Shown here in pieces: positions 1-10,035 of a stretch of 64,000 bases of DNA (the first letter of the stretch is position 1; the number at the start of each line of letters is the position of its first letter). The notes beneath the pieces were generated by a model. The model saw only the letters and a program-made list of their open reading frames with translations, ran no database searches and was not told the DNA's origin. The DNA lies in the NCBI GenBank assembly GCA_051294375.1, contig CM119269.1, positions 4,856,686-4,920,685 on the forward strand, written 5' to 3'. The DNA is from Paraspadella gotoi (taxonomy: Eukaryota > Chaetognatha). Made by a program: the position numbers and the translations under genes.

Positions 1-82
1 TTATGGATTATGGTTGGGGATTAGGGTTTGGGGATTAGGGTTGGGGATTAGGGTTTGGGAATGGGGTTGGGGAATGTGTTAG
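1..82. repeat. Degenerate telomere-like G-rich repeat
   Basis: Irregular head-to-tail copies of GGGATTAGGGTTTGG and GGATTAGGGTTGG fill the first 80 bases. Shorter pieces follow near 119-136 and 598-637 (AGGGTTAAGGGTTAG, TTAGTGTTAGGGTTG). The units vary in length and sequence, so this is an interstitial telomere-like island, not an intact telomere. Related islands, often on the other strand, recur at 25.8, 28.1, 30.4, 34.4, 45.8 and 51.8 kb. Confidence 0.7.
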
Positions 83-153
83 TGGGATTATGATTAGGAA
101 TCTATGTTTACTAATTGTTTAGGGTTAAGGGTTAGCCTAATTTTAACTCATAA

Positions 154-460
154 TTATTACTAAATATAGCCAACTTTTAATAACACATACAATTTATAAA
201 CTTATCAAAATATTTTTTTAAGCCTTTATTTTTATATTTTAAAAGGTAATGAAATTTTTTTTAATTTTAATAATTTTATTTATCGTAACTTATAATGTTT
301 GNNNNNNNNNNTATTACTAAATATAGCTAAATTTTAATAAAACATAAAATTTATAAACTTACCAAAATATTTTTCTGAGTCTTTATTTTTATATTTTAAA
401 AGCTAATGAAAATTTTATTAAAATTTTAATAATATGATTTATCGTAACTTATAATGTTTG
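154..460. repeat. AT-rich tandem duplication, about 149 bp unit
   Basis: Bases 154-301 and 312-460 are near-identical direct copies that begin TATTACTAAATATAGC and end ATCGTAACTTATAATGTTTG. They differ by scattered substitutions and are separated only by a 10-N gap. They may be a true tandem repeat, or the same sequence placed on both sides of a badly closed gap. Confidence 0.8.
302..311. other. Assembly gap (10 N)
   Basis: Ten unresolved bases lie exactly between the two copies of the 149 bp duplication. This makes collapse or false duplication at the gap plausible. Confidence 0.95.
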
Positions 461-466
461 CGCTAT

Positions 467-472
467 TTTATT
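467..472 (-). promoter_or_regulatory. Candidate polyadenylation signal for the minus-strand gene
   Basis: AATAAA on the minus strand lies about 205 bases beyond the stop codon at 679-681. The surrounding DNA is AT-rich, so such a hexamer can occur by chance. The position suits a 3' UTR end, but nothing else confirms it. Apart from this, 461-678 holds only a small telomere-like motif near 600-635. Confidence 0.25.
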
Positions 473-678
473 AACATTTTATATACATTAACAATCGTCA
501 CTTCCGACAAGTAAGATGAAATTCTCAAGTAATTCACCAGTAAAATAATTATGAATGGAATTTGATATCTTATATTTTGTTATCTTTGAACTCTAAGGTT
601 TAGGGCTAAGGATTTGGTTAGTGTTAGGGTTGAGAGGATTAACCAAAAACCCTTTCCCCTTTCACTCCGCCTTTTTTT

Positions 679-1526
679 TTACTTCTTTTTTTTTCCGGCG
701 CGAAAAGAAAAAAGATAAAAAAAAAAAGAAAAAACTGAAAATTTCATCATAAATATTAGAGAGTGAAAAAAAAAAAATTGTGAACCTTTTCTACTTCCGC
801 TTCGTTGTTTACGATCCAACGAGGAGAGATGATCTTTTGTCGTCGATTGAAAAGACGATGTCGTTTCCGTCGTCGCCGTCGTCGTCGTCGCCGTCGTTGT
901 TTTCGGTTCCCGTTCGTCGTCGCCGTCGTCTTCGCCGTTGGCCTTTTTCTCCTCTTCGCCTTCGCCCTCGTTTTCGTCGTCGGCTTCGTCGTCTCCCCTC
1001 TCGCTCTTATTTTCCCCGTTGACGACGCAGAGCGGGTGACAGGCTTGAACGGGGCGCGCGCTCAAGGCGCCGGAGCCCAACGTCGCCGCGGCGCCGCAGC
1101 CAACGCCGCGGGAGAAGGCGCCGGGCTGCATCGGGAGTCCGGTGCCCGGATCGAGGACGACGCCGCCTCCGCGTTGGAGATGCAGCAAAGTCGCTGCGGC
1201 GGCGGCCGACTTGGACGTCGCCGGGGTGACGGTGGCGTAGTTGGCGGCGTTGCCGTAATTGGACGCCGAAGACGTCGGCGCCACTTGGAAGGCGGAGAAG
1301 TCGAGGGCGCCGCCGGTGGCTGCGACGATAGCCGCGGCGGCGTCGTCGTCTCGAGGCGAAACGACGCCGGAGACGTCGAGGGGATCGAGACAGACGCCGA
1401 TGCCGGATTCCAGCTGCTGCTGCTGCTGAAGCTGCAGCATCTCGGCCATGGCGGCCTTAGGGATTGTGGCGCCCATGGAGGAGTAGCTTTGCTGCAAACC
1501 CGCGATGCTGTTGCCAGAGAGAGGCA
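679..1526 (-). CDS. Terminal exon of a minus-strand gene encoding a low-complexity Ala/Gln/Gly-rich protein
   Basis: The exon follows a strong acceptor (pyrimidine run then TTCTTTTCAG, AG at 1528-1527) and opens with two bases that complete a Val codon begun in the exon at 1986-2143. The protein continues PLSGNSIAGLQQSYSSMGAT, then a short Gln run (LQLQQQQQLE), an Ala-rich centre with YGNAANYATVTP, a Gly/Leu segment (LDPGTGLPMQPGAF), an acidic Asp/Glu stretch and a Thr run. There is no recognisable folded domain. The composition resembles intrinsically disordered tails of transcription or RNA-binding regulators, which is inference. The last 35 or so residues are Phe/Lys-rich translation of an A/T tract, so the real end may lie earlier, perhaps near SGSRKGS, or follow another splice. 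The plus-strand frames here are shadows made of the same CGT-rich codons. Confidence 0.72.
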
Positions 1527-1985
1527 CTGAAAAGAAGAAGGTGAGTTCGTTAGGGAGTTCAACAAGCTGCTGGCGAAGAGTTGAAAAATATTGTTGTCTT
1601 TTCTGAAAAATTTGTTTTTTTTCCTGAATTTCATAAATATTACAGATTAGTTAGAACGTTAGAACTTTGAATCGGAATTGTTTTACTTCGCCGACGGAAA
1701 AGATTTATACTAAATGTCAAACTCTGGAATTTTATACAAAAAAGTCGAAGGAAATCATGGATTCGGAAGACGAAAGAACTATTTCTATAAATAAACATTT
1801 GTGATGAAAAAACAAAAACTGAAAAAAAGAAAAAAATTAATGATTTTAATACCAATAAGTATATCAATAGTGCTTTATTTGTTGGATATAAACTTTTGAA
1901 GGATCCCGAGTACCATCAACTTATCTTATCCTAAACTTGTTAAATAAATAATTAATTTATAAATTCCAATTAAACATCTACTCAC
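1527..1985 (-). other. Intron between the last two recognised exons
   Basis: On the minus strand it is bounded by donor GGAG|GTGAGT at 1985 and acceptor TTTTCAG at 1527. It is AT-rich with poly-T/A runs. I see no gene in it. Confidence 0.65.
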
Positions 1986-2143
1986 CTCCGTACTGCCCTC
2001 CACCGGCTGACGACCTCGAGACGGTGTTGCCGCAACTTCCGTTCAAGAGTCCCGTGGAGACGCCGGCCGGCGACGTCCACGTGACCAACACGTGGTTGCC
2101 AGACGCCGTCTTTTGAAGACCCGGCGTCACCGAGGAGGTTTTT
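1986..2143 (-). CDS. Internal exon of the minus-strand low-complexity protein gene
   Basis: This 158 bp exon has textbook borders. The acceptor is TTTTTTGTCACCGTCCCGCAG-like, with AG at 2145-2144, and the donor is GGAG|GTGAGT. Reading starts one base in and gives KTSSVTPGLQKTASG, HVLVTWTSPAGVSTG, LLNGSCGNTVSRSS and AGGGQYG. One base is left over, and it joins the terminal exon in frame as ...GGGQYG-V-PLSGNS. The phase agreement at this junction is the strongest single piece of evidence for the gene. The phase at the start also suits the 5780 exon if that exon is read in its Pro/Leu-rich frame. No family is recognised. The exon is Ser/Thr/Gly-rich and likely disordered. Confidence 0.75.
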
Positions 2144-2575
2144 CTGCGGGACGGTGACAAAAAATACAGTGTAGCTGATTGTGTGACATATTTGTATTTC
2201 GTTGTTAAAATTCTTTTATTTTTTCCTAAATTCTTGTACATAATTGTGCGAAAATCTTCTCCGAAATACTTTTTCATCCAGTTAATTCTTTTACTAAAGT
2301 TTTTTGTAATTTTTTTTTGGTTTTTTTTTTATTTATTTATCATTTGTTTAAAACCATAGTACCAAAGTATGGTAACCCGTAGTAGAAAACAGGAAACAAA
2401 AGACAAACGGAATATAATCAGACTCTGACGCCAAACAGACCTGAATAAAAGTTTTCACTATTTTTAAAAAGAAAAAAGTGAATTTATTTTCTTTTCCAAT
2501 CTGATTCCAACTCGTTCCATTTTCAAACGCCGCGTTTCAAAACATTTCCGATTCCATGATCGAAATGAAGGGAGG

Positions 2576-2736
2576 AAAAGAAGGGGGAGGAAGAGAGAGA
2601 GAGGGAGGGTTAGGGTTAGAAAGAGGGAGACAGAGAGAGAAAGAGGGAGAAAATAGGCATATAAAAGAGGTAAGAAAGTAAGAATATAGACATAGGAAGA
2701 AAGTTGGTTAAAGAGAATGAAAGAAAGAAATAACAA

Positions 2737-2828
<92 letters not shown>
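2576..2828. repeat. Purine-rich tract with (GAAA)n microsatellite
   Basis: A GA/GGA-rich tract runs into about 20 uninterrupted GAAA units (roughly 2737-2818). Open frames of repeated Ser-Phe-Leu or Lys-Glu-Arg here are translations of the microsatellite and were left out. A short (GA)n run follows at about 3008-3038. Confidence 0.9.
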
Positions 2829-3005
2829 AAGAAAAAGTCCGACTGCTTTCCATAACCATGAAAAATCTTTTCTCATCTAAATTCCACAATAAAAATTCTG
2901 TCTTTTGACTGTTTTTGATGTGACAGAGGTGAAAGAACTAGTCAGGATTCGAAAATTCGATGGAAAGGAAACCGTTTTTGTTAAGGGTGAGACGGTGAGG
3001 GAGAA

Positions 3006-3040
<35 letters not shown>

Positions 3041-3399
3041 CTGAACACTTGGAAATTAAAGATTTCGGCACAGGTAAAATGCCAACTAATTCATGCCAAA
3101 CAATCAAAAGCTTTTATTCTCAAGTCTTAACAAAAATTACGTTGACTCTGTGATTCAAATAAACTTATTAATACTTTCTTCGTTTCCAATATTTAATGTA
3201 AGAGAGAAATTAAGGGGACCTATGAAGGATGAATGACGTCGCCAGATTAGATACTCGTCCAATTTTCTTCGGCCGACCGAATCTTCGCCATACATTAAGA
3301 CAAATGGGTTAGAAAGGTCAGTTATTTTCGCCTCTCTACTTTTATAACTTATCTTTTTTTTCGCTTTTTCTTCCCTTTCGCTCATCTTTGTCCTTACAC

Positions 3400-3848
3400 T
3401 TCAAAAGTAGAACACTCTTTCCCTTTTACTTTCCCTTCAATTTTTTCCTCTCCTTTTATTCTTTGTTCCCATCGTTTTCTCTCCTTTTATTCTTTGTTCC
3501 CTCATCTTTCCCCATTTTATATTTTGTTCCCTTCATTTTCCCCCTTTCATTCTTTGTTCCCTTATTTTTTCAATTTTTTATTCTTTGTTCCCTTCTTTTC
3601 TCAGTTTTATTTTTTGTTCCCTTCGTTTTTCCTTTTTCATTCTTTGTTCCCTTCTTTTTATCTCCTTTTATTCTTTGTTCCCTTCTTTTTTCCCTTTTTT
3701 ATTCTTTGTTCCCTTCTTTTTTCCCCTTTTTTATTCTTTGTTCCCTTCTTTTTCCCCTCTTTAATTCTTTGTTCCCTTCTTTTTCCCCTCTTTAATTCTT
3801 TGTTCCCTTCTTTTTCCCCTCTTTCATATTTTGTTCCCTTCTTTTCCC
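3400..3848. repeat. Pyrimidine-rich minisatellite, about 27-32 bp unit
   Basis: About 14 imperfect direct copies share the core TTCTTTGTTCCCTTC, separated by T- and C-rich filler (TTTTCCCCTTTTTA type). Unit length drifts by several bases. The pyrimidine bias is on the plus strand, so in the minus-strand intron the transcript would be purine-rich. Confidence 0.88.
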
Positions 3849-4662
3849 CCCCGTCTTCCCCTTCTCCCTTCATCTCCCCTCGGCGTCTCTTCGCCTCCGG
3901 ATATTTGACTCATGCATTTTCCCATCAAAAAAAATCCGTCGCTGGTCATACCTCCTAAAGGATCGCACATTACCTCTACTTTCACATCATCACTATGAGC
4001 AAAAAAAACAATTCAATATACTCACGAACTGTAATAAAATAAAAATAAATGACAAAATTTAAAATGAAAATACGTAAAAGAAATTTCTTTAAAAGAATAA
4101 AAAGAGAGAGAGAGAGACAGACTTCGGACGCCAGAAGGCAGAGGAATCCGATCGCGAAGCGGTATTGAGCACGAGCGCTAATCTGAGAGAGATGAGATTG
4201 AGCACAGAAGATCGAGAGCGACGAGAAGAGAGAGGGGATTGCGCGCATGATGTGGTGGAAAAATGTAGAAAAGTTTCGAGACAGACTTTTCAGTTTGTAT
4301 AAAAAAAAACCTTTGCAAATCGAATTTTATTTTCTTGAATTTCTTCTTTTTTTTTTTAAATCATCATAGGTTTTCGATCAGTTGAGAAAAGCAGAAGTCA
4401 CGAGTTTATCACAAAGAGGAAACTTTTAACTTTCCAACAGATTTCCTTCACAAATAGCGAGGGAATTTAGAAAGTTAAGGGGAATAAAATAAAATTTCTT
4501 ACAGCCTCGCAACCCAGCCTGAAAAATGAGTTAGTTTGGGGCGATATAATTCTTAATCTTGGCCGCTCGCTCTTGCAGTTCCGATGACGACATGGAGAGT
4601 AAGTGCAACAGCGTTCATCTTAGGAATCCGCAATAGTCTCGCGACAAAGTTGCGAGTACTCT

Positions 4663-4669
4663 GTCGTTT

Positions 4670-4709
<40 letters not shown>

Positions 4710-4710
4710 A
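4663..4710. repeat. (CGT)n microsatellite
   Basis: About 14 CGT triplets with one TTTT interruption near the start. A shorter run of the complement-type triplet (GAC)n lies at 5064-5089. Both give poly-Arg, poly-Val or poly-Asp shadow frames. Confidence 0.9.
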
Positions 4711-5306
4711 TTCGGCGACTTAAAGAAATTCGACCCGAATATCGATTTTCTTTTTTCTTTCTTTTTTATTTCTTAAGTCGCTGGGCGTGGGAGGTGGTTG
4801 ATCTGGAGGAGGAGTTGGGCGGGCGGACCTGGCAAAAAAAATTATAAGATGGGGGTGAGTTCGTCGAGGTGATTGTTTTTTTGTGGGGTGGGGGAATCCG
4901 ATCGGATGTCGGCGGTTAAGACGGGGCCGCGTTTAAAATATCCCTCGTATTTTATTTTATCGGAATTAAAATTTTTTAAATATTTTTTTTTTGCCTCTGG
5001 CGAATTGAACGATCGGTGAATGGATTTGTATATTTTGAATGGTTTTAAAATTTCAAATTTCTTGACGACGACGACGACGACGACGACATTCAACAACCGT
5101 TAACGATGACAGAAAACAAGACTTCCGATACGAATAGTTTGGGGGCCACAACATAAATAAACAAGGCGCAAATACAAGAGAAGTCTCAAAACAGTCGAAA
5201 CAAACGACACAAAAGATCAACAGGAAAAGAAAGAAACAGTTGCTTGGAGACGACCATGAAAAAAAATAAACAAAGACAAACATTTTCGGTGAATAAAAAA
5301 AAGAAA

Positions 5307-5665
5307 TTAAACAAGATCGGTTCGTCCAATGTATTTCGCCGCGGTGACTTTATTTTCACGTGTATTTCTCGTTACATGACCTGACATGACGCGACATGAC
5401 ATGACTACATGACTACAAAAACATTCCTAGCGTCGGAATTCCGTCTTTTATTCTTTCTAGTTTTAGGATTTCCTAAAGGCGGCGCTAGCAGTCCCTGAGA
5501 TTTGAGGTTTTTTCTGTCTTAACAAATGAGCAACTAACATAGGCGAATTATGTGCATTTTTAATGTAAGTAGGACAGACCGACCAACCGACAGACCGACC
5601 GAAAAGTGACTTATAGAGTTGCTCCTCGAGTACTCGCGACGCAACTAAAAAATGAACAAATGGCT
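5307..5665. mobile_element. Dispersed repeat, copy 1 (unknown family, about 360 bp)
   Basis: This segment is a direct-orientation relative of 19421-19783. Shared blocks include GTGACTTTATTTTCAC, ATTCCGTCTTTTATTC, GTCTTAACAAATGAGC, a GACC/GACA sub-repeat and CCGAAAAGTGACTTATAGAG. It has no ORF and no clear pol III box. It sits inside an intron of the minus-strand gene. It is probably a short non-autonomous element; class and boundaries are inferred only from the two copies. Confidence 0.7.
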
Positions 5666-5779
5666 GTTGTGTTGACGACGACGAACTTCGACTCACAAGA
5701 TGACAACAACAACAACAAAAAATAAACAAAAAAATATATTTTGTTCAAAATCAATTAAAGGCGAAGAAAATGGACTCAC

Positions 5780-5936
5780 CCCGCGCGGCGGCGGGACGAC
5801 GGGTGAGGAAGAGGAAGAGGAGGAGTGATTGGAGAAGGAGGGAGGGAGGCGAGAGGAAGAGGGGGAGGAAGAGAGGATCGTGGTGGAAAAGTCGGAGATG
5901 ACGGAAGGTGGTAGAGGTGGGAGAGCGGGAGCGGAA
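5780..5936 (-). CDS. Partial exon of the minus-strand gene, 5' part lost in a gap
   Basis: A minus-strand open stretch runs out of the N gap to a strong donor, CGCGGG|GTGAGT, at 5779. Two frames are open. One reads LPPSVISDFSTTILSSSP...SSSPVVPPPRG and ends on a whole codon. The other reads LPSSPTFPPRSSLPPP...PHPSSRRRA and leaves two bases. Only the second would splice in phase to the exon at 2143-1986, giving ...RRRA-G-KTSSVTPG. Sequence in the gap is needed to choose. Its Ser/Pro richness matches the rest of the predicted protein. Confidence 0.5.
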
Positions 5937-6142
5937 NNNNNNNNNNNNNNNNNNNNNNNNNNNNNNNNNNNNNNNNNNNNNNNNNNNNNNNNNNNNNNNN
6001 NNNNNNNNNNNNNNNNNNNNNNNNNNNNNNNNNNNNNNNNNNNNNNNNNNNNNNNNNNNNNNNNNNNNNNNNNNNNNNNNNNNNNNNNNNNNNNNNNNNN
6101 NNNNNNNNNNNNNNNNNNNNNNNNNNNNNNNNNNNNNNNNNN
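5937..6142. other. Assembly gap (206 N)
   Basis: Unresolved bases hide the upstream border of the exon ending at 5780. The bases after it (6143-6441) look intronic, AT-rich with a TATATATA run near 6305, and I see no gene there. Confidence 0.95.
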
Positions 6143-6441
6143 AATTATAATTTGAATTGAGTGATCCCGGACCTTAAAGGAGAAATTCGTTTTGGTTTGT
6201 ACAACGGGACTGTTTGAGCTATTGTGATAGCCTTTCATGTGTGATAGAAAAAAAATATTTATGTTTGGGATTATGTGTGCGTTTGGGTAAGCTTCATTAT
6301 ACAATATATATACATACTAAGAGATATATCAAATTCGGATTTTACTCTATTTATCAGTCAGTCTTCGCGAATCAAATTAAAAAATAAAATTTTCTCGATT
6401 TAAAAACTTTTTTCAATCAAAACTTTCCATCTGTTTCTCAC

Positions 6442-6595
6442 CGCGGGCGAAAAGGGCGTGGCGTAGTTCGGCGCCGGTCCCGAGACGGCGTTGGCGGCGC
6501 CGTTGACGCCCCCACTGCGGTTGGCGGCAACGACGTTGTTGGGCGGAACGTGGGCGACCCCGGATGTGGCGCTGGAAGTGACGCCTGGAGTGACG
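6442..6595 (-). CDS. Internal exon of the minus-strand low-complexity protein gene
   Basis: The donor GCG|GTGAGA at 6441 is good. Two acceptors fit the same phase: AG at 6597-6596 (exon 154 bp) and TTCCAG ending at 6572 (exon 130 bp). The longer version reads VTPGVTSSATSG, VAHVPPNNVVAANRSGG, VNGAANAVSG and PAPNYATPFSPA. It would join the exon at 11578-11487 in frame through a shared Pro codon (...NNYATIAS-P-VTPG). The NYAT motif recurs in three exons, and VTPG occurs both here and in the exon at 1986-2143. The acceptor lacks a clean pyrimidine tract, so the 5' border is less certain than the 3' border. Confidence 0.62.
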
Positions 6596-6639
6596 CTCGA
6601 CGCAGTCACGGTGGACGTTGTGATGCGAAGAGGAGAAAT

Positions 6640-7160
6640 AAATTGGCAGGGATGGAGAGGGATTGAAGGGTAGGCAGGGATGGAGAGGGATTGAAGGGTC
6701 GGCAGGGATGGAGAAGGGATTGAAGGTCGGCAGGGATGATGAGGGATTGAAGAGTCGGCAGGATGGAGAGGGATTGAAGGGTCGGCCAGGGATGGAGAGG
6801 GATTGAAGGTGGCAGGGATGGAGAGGGATGAAGGGTCGGCAGGGATGAGAGAGGGATTGAAGGGTCGGCAGGGAATGAGAGGGATTGAAGAGTCGGCAGG
6901 GATGGAGAGGGATGAAAGTCGCAGGATGAGAGGGATTGAAGGGTCGGCAGGGATGGAGAGGGATTGAAGGGTCGGCAGGGATGGAGAGGGATTGAGGGTC
7001 GGCAGGGATGGAGAGGGATTGAAGGGTCGGCAGGGATGGAGGGATGAAGGTCGGCAGGATGGAGAGGGATTGAAGGGTCGGCAGGGATGGAGAGGGATGA
7101 AGAGTCGAGGATGAGAGGGATTGAAGGTCGGCAGGGATGAGAGATTGAGGTCCAATGAGG
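6640..7160. repeat. 28 bp minisatellite with many single-base deletions
   Basis: Around 19 direct copies of a 28 bp unit, GGCAGGGATGGAGAGGGATT plus GAAGGGTC, fill this interval. Copies mainly differ by loss of one or two bases, which shifts the frame repeatedly. A long minus-strand frame (Ser-Leu-Pro-Thr repeats) across it is therefore incidental. A (GA)n run follows at about 7215-7274. Confidence 0.9.
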
Positions 7161-7212
7161 ATAGGGACGAAAATCCGGTGTGATTTACGTCCGACGCGAT
7201 GACGTGTAAAGC

Positions 7213-7274
<62 letters not shown>

Positions 7275-8396
7275 AAGGGAAGGATATGGGATAGAGGGAA
7301 AGGGAAGAAGAATTTATTAATTTTTTTCTTATTTTAAAATAAATTCTCATTCTTTAGTTGGCAGCTCAAAATTTGAGACATTTCCAAAAAAGGGATTATA
7401 AATCTTCAAAAAACTTTTTTAATTGAAATCGCTAATATTTCTTTTGAAAAAAATATTTGGTCTGACTTTGCGTAAAATCTGTCATTTCGTTGCGAAAATA
7501 TTTAAGGCGCAGGGATCACTCAACCTAAAATTTAGAAAATCTTAATTTACTGTATCTTAATCATTTTCTCATATCCTGTAAGAGGTTTTCTATTGAAAAT
7601 AATCGAAAACTTTTAAAAATCTACATAAAATGTTCATAAAAAATTTAAACAAAATTTTTTCTTCGGTAAAACTAAATTTCAAGAGGAAAAATAATTTTTA
7701 TATGTAACTAAAATTTCTACAACTAAATTTTTAACTTAAAACTGATTCTTTAACATAAGCTCAATTCTACTTCTTATATTTAATTCTTCCTTTGGTAAAG
7801 TAACATACTTGGAGTTGTATCACTAATAAGTCTAAAACAAACTACTCTACGACATTTCAAGACGGTTTTTTAATACTTTTATTGAGTTTTTTCAGTTAAA
7901 AAACTTATCAAATTTATTTCAAATTTGACTTTTTACTTTATGTAAACGTTTATAGACGAATTTAAACTTTTTTTGACGAAGTGAAGTTAAAAACGAAGAG
8001 TTGCAGCTCAACCGTCTGACTCTTCTTGAAGAAAAAAATATCTTGGGCAAGAAAGAAAGGTGGGGAGATTCTATGAGCGCGTTTTTGAAAAAATGTCTTT
8101 CGTTTCAAAGATATCAAGGAATTAATCCCAAAATTGATTAAATAATCAAATTTATATGAAGGAAGGCAAATTTTGAAAATATCTTTTTCAATAGAATGGA
8201 GTTCGTGGACCTAAAAGTAATTCATGGCAAATTTCATGAAAGAAACCGCCTTACTTATTAGGCTGCAAACTCTTCAAAATGGTTTCTTTTATTTTATATA
8301 GTAAAAAAAAATCGAAAAAAACGATGACGCCTTTGAAAAAAATAGTAAGTGAAATAATTTTCGGAATCGTCAGGAGCTCTCCTTTCGTTTAAAGCT
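7275..8396. other. AT-rich region without recognised gene
   Basis: A/T-rich unique-looking sequence with many stops in every frame. I see no exon, RNA gene or repeat structure that I can support. Confidence 0.6.
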
Positions 8397-8430
8397 ATTG
8401 TTGTTGTTGTTGTAGTTGTTGTTGTTGTGA
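8397..8430. repeat. (GTT)n microsatellite
   Basis: About ten TTG/GTT triplets with one GTAGTT interruption. The DNA after it to 8820 is T-rich with poly-T runs near 8680-8725 and no gene. Confidence 0.85.
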
Positions 8431-8829
8431 GACAAAGATAGTGACCACCGACCGAAGCTGCCATCGTATTTCATTGTCGTCACTTCCGTCGTCTCGTTTT
8501 GTCGTGTGTGATAAACACGTGTGGTTAATTCGGATTTAATTGAAATTTTAATACTAATATTAATTAGTTTTTGCTCGCTTGGCCACTGCTGTGGAATATA
8601 GATTTAAAAAAAAAACTAAGTAGATCCATCCTCGATGTTTTATTAATCTCAAAACCCAAGTCGTTTTATCAGAGACTCGGTTTTTTTTTGTTTGTTTTTT
8701 TTTGTTTTTTGTTTTGTTTTTTTTTTGCATTCAGAGCTTAAGAGAATCCTTTCCAGTTATTTTCATTCGTTGTCGTTGTTATCATTTTCTAGTGGTCGTC
8801 GAAGGTGGCAGAGCGAATTGGCGAAGCCT

Positions 8830-9270
8830 CTAAATCTCTCTCTCGAAAATCTCCATTAGAGATTCGGTGCCAGAATCTGAAACCGAAGAAGAAGAAAAAA
8901 AAAAGAAGGAGAGGAAGGAAATAGAAGGAACAGAAGAAGGAGATCTCCAATCCGATTTTTTTAGCGCTAATCCGCCGACTCCATCTCCCTCTCGTTTTCG
9001 CTCTCTCTCTCTCTCTTTCTCTCTCTGTTTTCNNNNNNNNNNNNNNNNNNNNNNCACCTTCTCCCCTTTTCTTTACGGTCCTTCTCTTTCCTCTTTCCTC
9101 TCTCCTCGCCTTCTTTTTAAATACCGTTTCTCCTTAATCCTTCTTCTCTTTTCTCCTCTGTCTCATTCGTTCTCCCAAATCCGTTCTTTTACTTTTTTTT
9201 TGCCCTTTTCTCCTCTTCCTCCTCCTCTTCCTCCTTCTCCTCCTCTTCATCTTCATCCTCATCATCTCAT
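8830..9270. repeat. Pyrimidine-rich low-complexity tract with a small gap
   Basis: A purine block (8880-8945) is followed by CT-rich sequence with (CT)n at 9000-9028, a 22-N gap at 9033-9054 and CCT/CTT-rich sequence to 9270. Open frames across it contain N or are Ser/Leu/Phe low complexity. Confidence 0.75.
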
Positions 9271-9333
9271 CTCTTCTTTATCTCAAAATGGTTTCTCTCC
9301 TAAGACGTCCAACCGGGAGAAAACGAAACAGAA

Positions 9334-9335
<2 letters not shown>

Positions 9336-9366
<31 letters not shown>

Positions 9367-9544
9367 AAAGACGCAGCCAATGACGACGACGACAATAAAA
9401 TAAAAAAGAGAAACAAACAAAAGACGATGACCGCATGAAGACAATTTGCAACAATGACGTGAAACTCGCTGCTATACGACGAATGCCTTTCAAGGTTGAG
9501 GACGATTTAAACAACCACAACGACGACAACTCTGGGCCGATAAA

Positions 9545-9603
<59 letters not shown>

Positions 9604-9604
9604 T
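9336..9604. repeat. Two (ACG)n/(CGA)n microsatellites
   Basis: (GAC)n spans about 9336-9367 and a longer uninterrupted (CGA)n about 9545-9602. The short non-repetitive segment between them reads VKLAAIRRMPFKVEDDLN on the plus strand. It has no splice border that I trust, so it is not called a gene. Confidence 0.85.
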
Positions 9605-9743
9605 AAAGATGCTTTGAATTTCATTGGCGACTAATGCGTCTTGAAAAGCAGCTTCTTCTTCCATTCAAGCGAAAAAAATAAGATTCTCCGCCGGGACACT
9701 CCGTTCCACTCGAGACTTGAAGAGAGATACAAACACTTCTTCG

Positions 9744-10035
9744 ACACATTAATCGGCACACTACTTCGCCACATTAATTGGCACACTTCTTCGCCATATT
9801 AATTTGCACACTTCTATGCCAAATTAATTGGTAGACTTCTTCGCCATATTAATTGGCACACTTCTTCGCCACATTAATTGGCACACTTCTTCGCCACATT
9901 AATTGGCACACTTCTTCGCCACATTAATTGGCAAACTTCTTCGCCACATTAATTGGCACACTTCTTCCCCGCATTAACTGGCACACTTCTACGCCACATT
10001 AATTGGCGCACATCTTCGCCACATTAATTGGCGCT
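9744..10035. repeat. 25 bp minisatellite, about 12 copies
   Basis: Regular direct repeat of CACATTAATTGGCACACTTC plus TTCGC, with a constant 25 bp period and few point changes per copy. Outer copies are more diverged than central ones, the usual result of unequal exchange. There are no unique spacers, so it is not CRISPR-like. Each unit carries ATTAAT, a small palindrome. Confidence 0.92.

Larger units (their letters stand above)
2144..5779 (-). other. Long intron region with simple repeats
   Basis: This interval lies between donor 5779 and acceptor 2144. It contains (GAAA)n, (GA)n, a pyrimidine minisatellite, (CGT)n and a dispersed repeat, each listed separately. A further small exon is possible here. 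The remaining sequence, about 4250-4560 and 4730-5060, is AT-rich with no convincing exon on either strand. Confidence 0.5.

Noticed and set aside
805-1530. Plus-strand 241-codon Arg-rich frame
   Set aside because: Antisense shadow of the minus-strand terminal exon, whose acceptor and phase are supported.
9744-10035. CRISPR-like array
   Set aside because: Perfectly periodic direct repeats with no unique spacers, in a eukaryotic context. It is a minisatellite.
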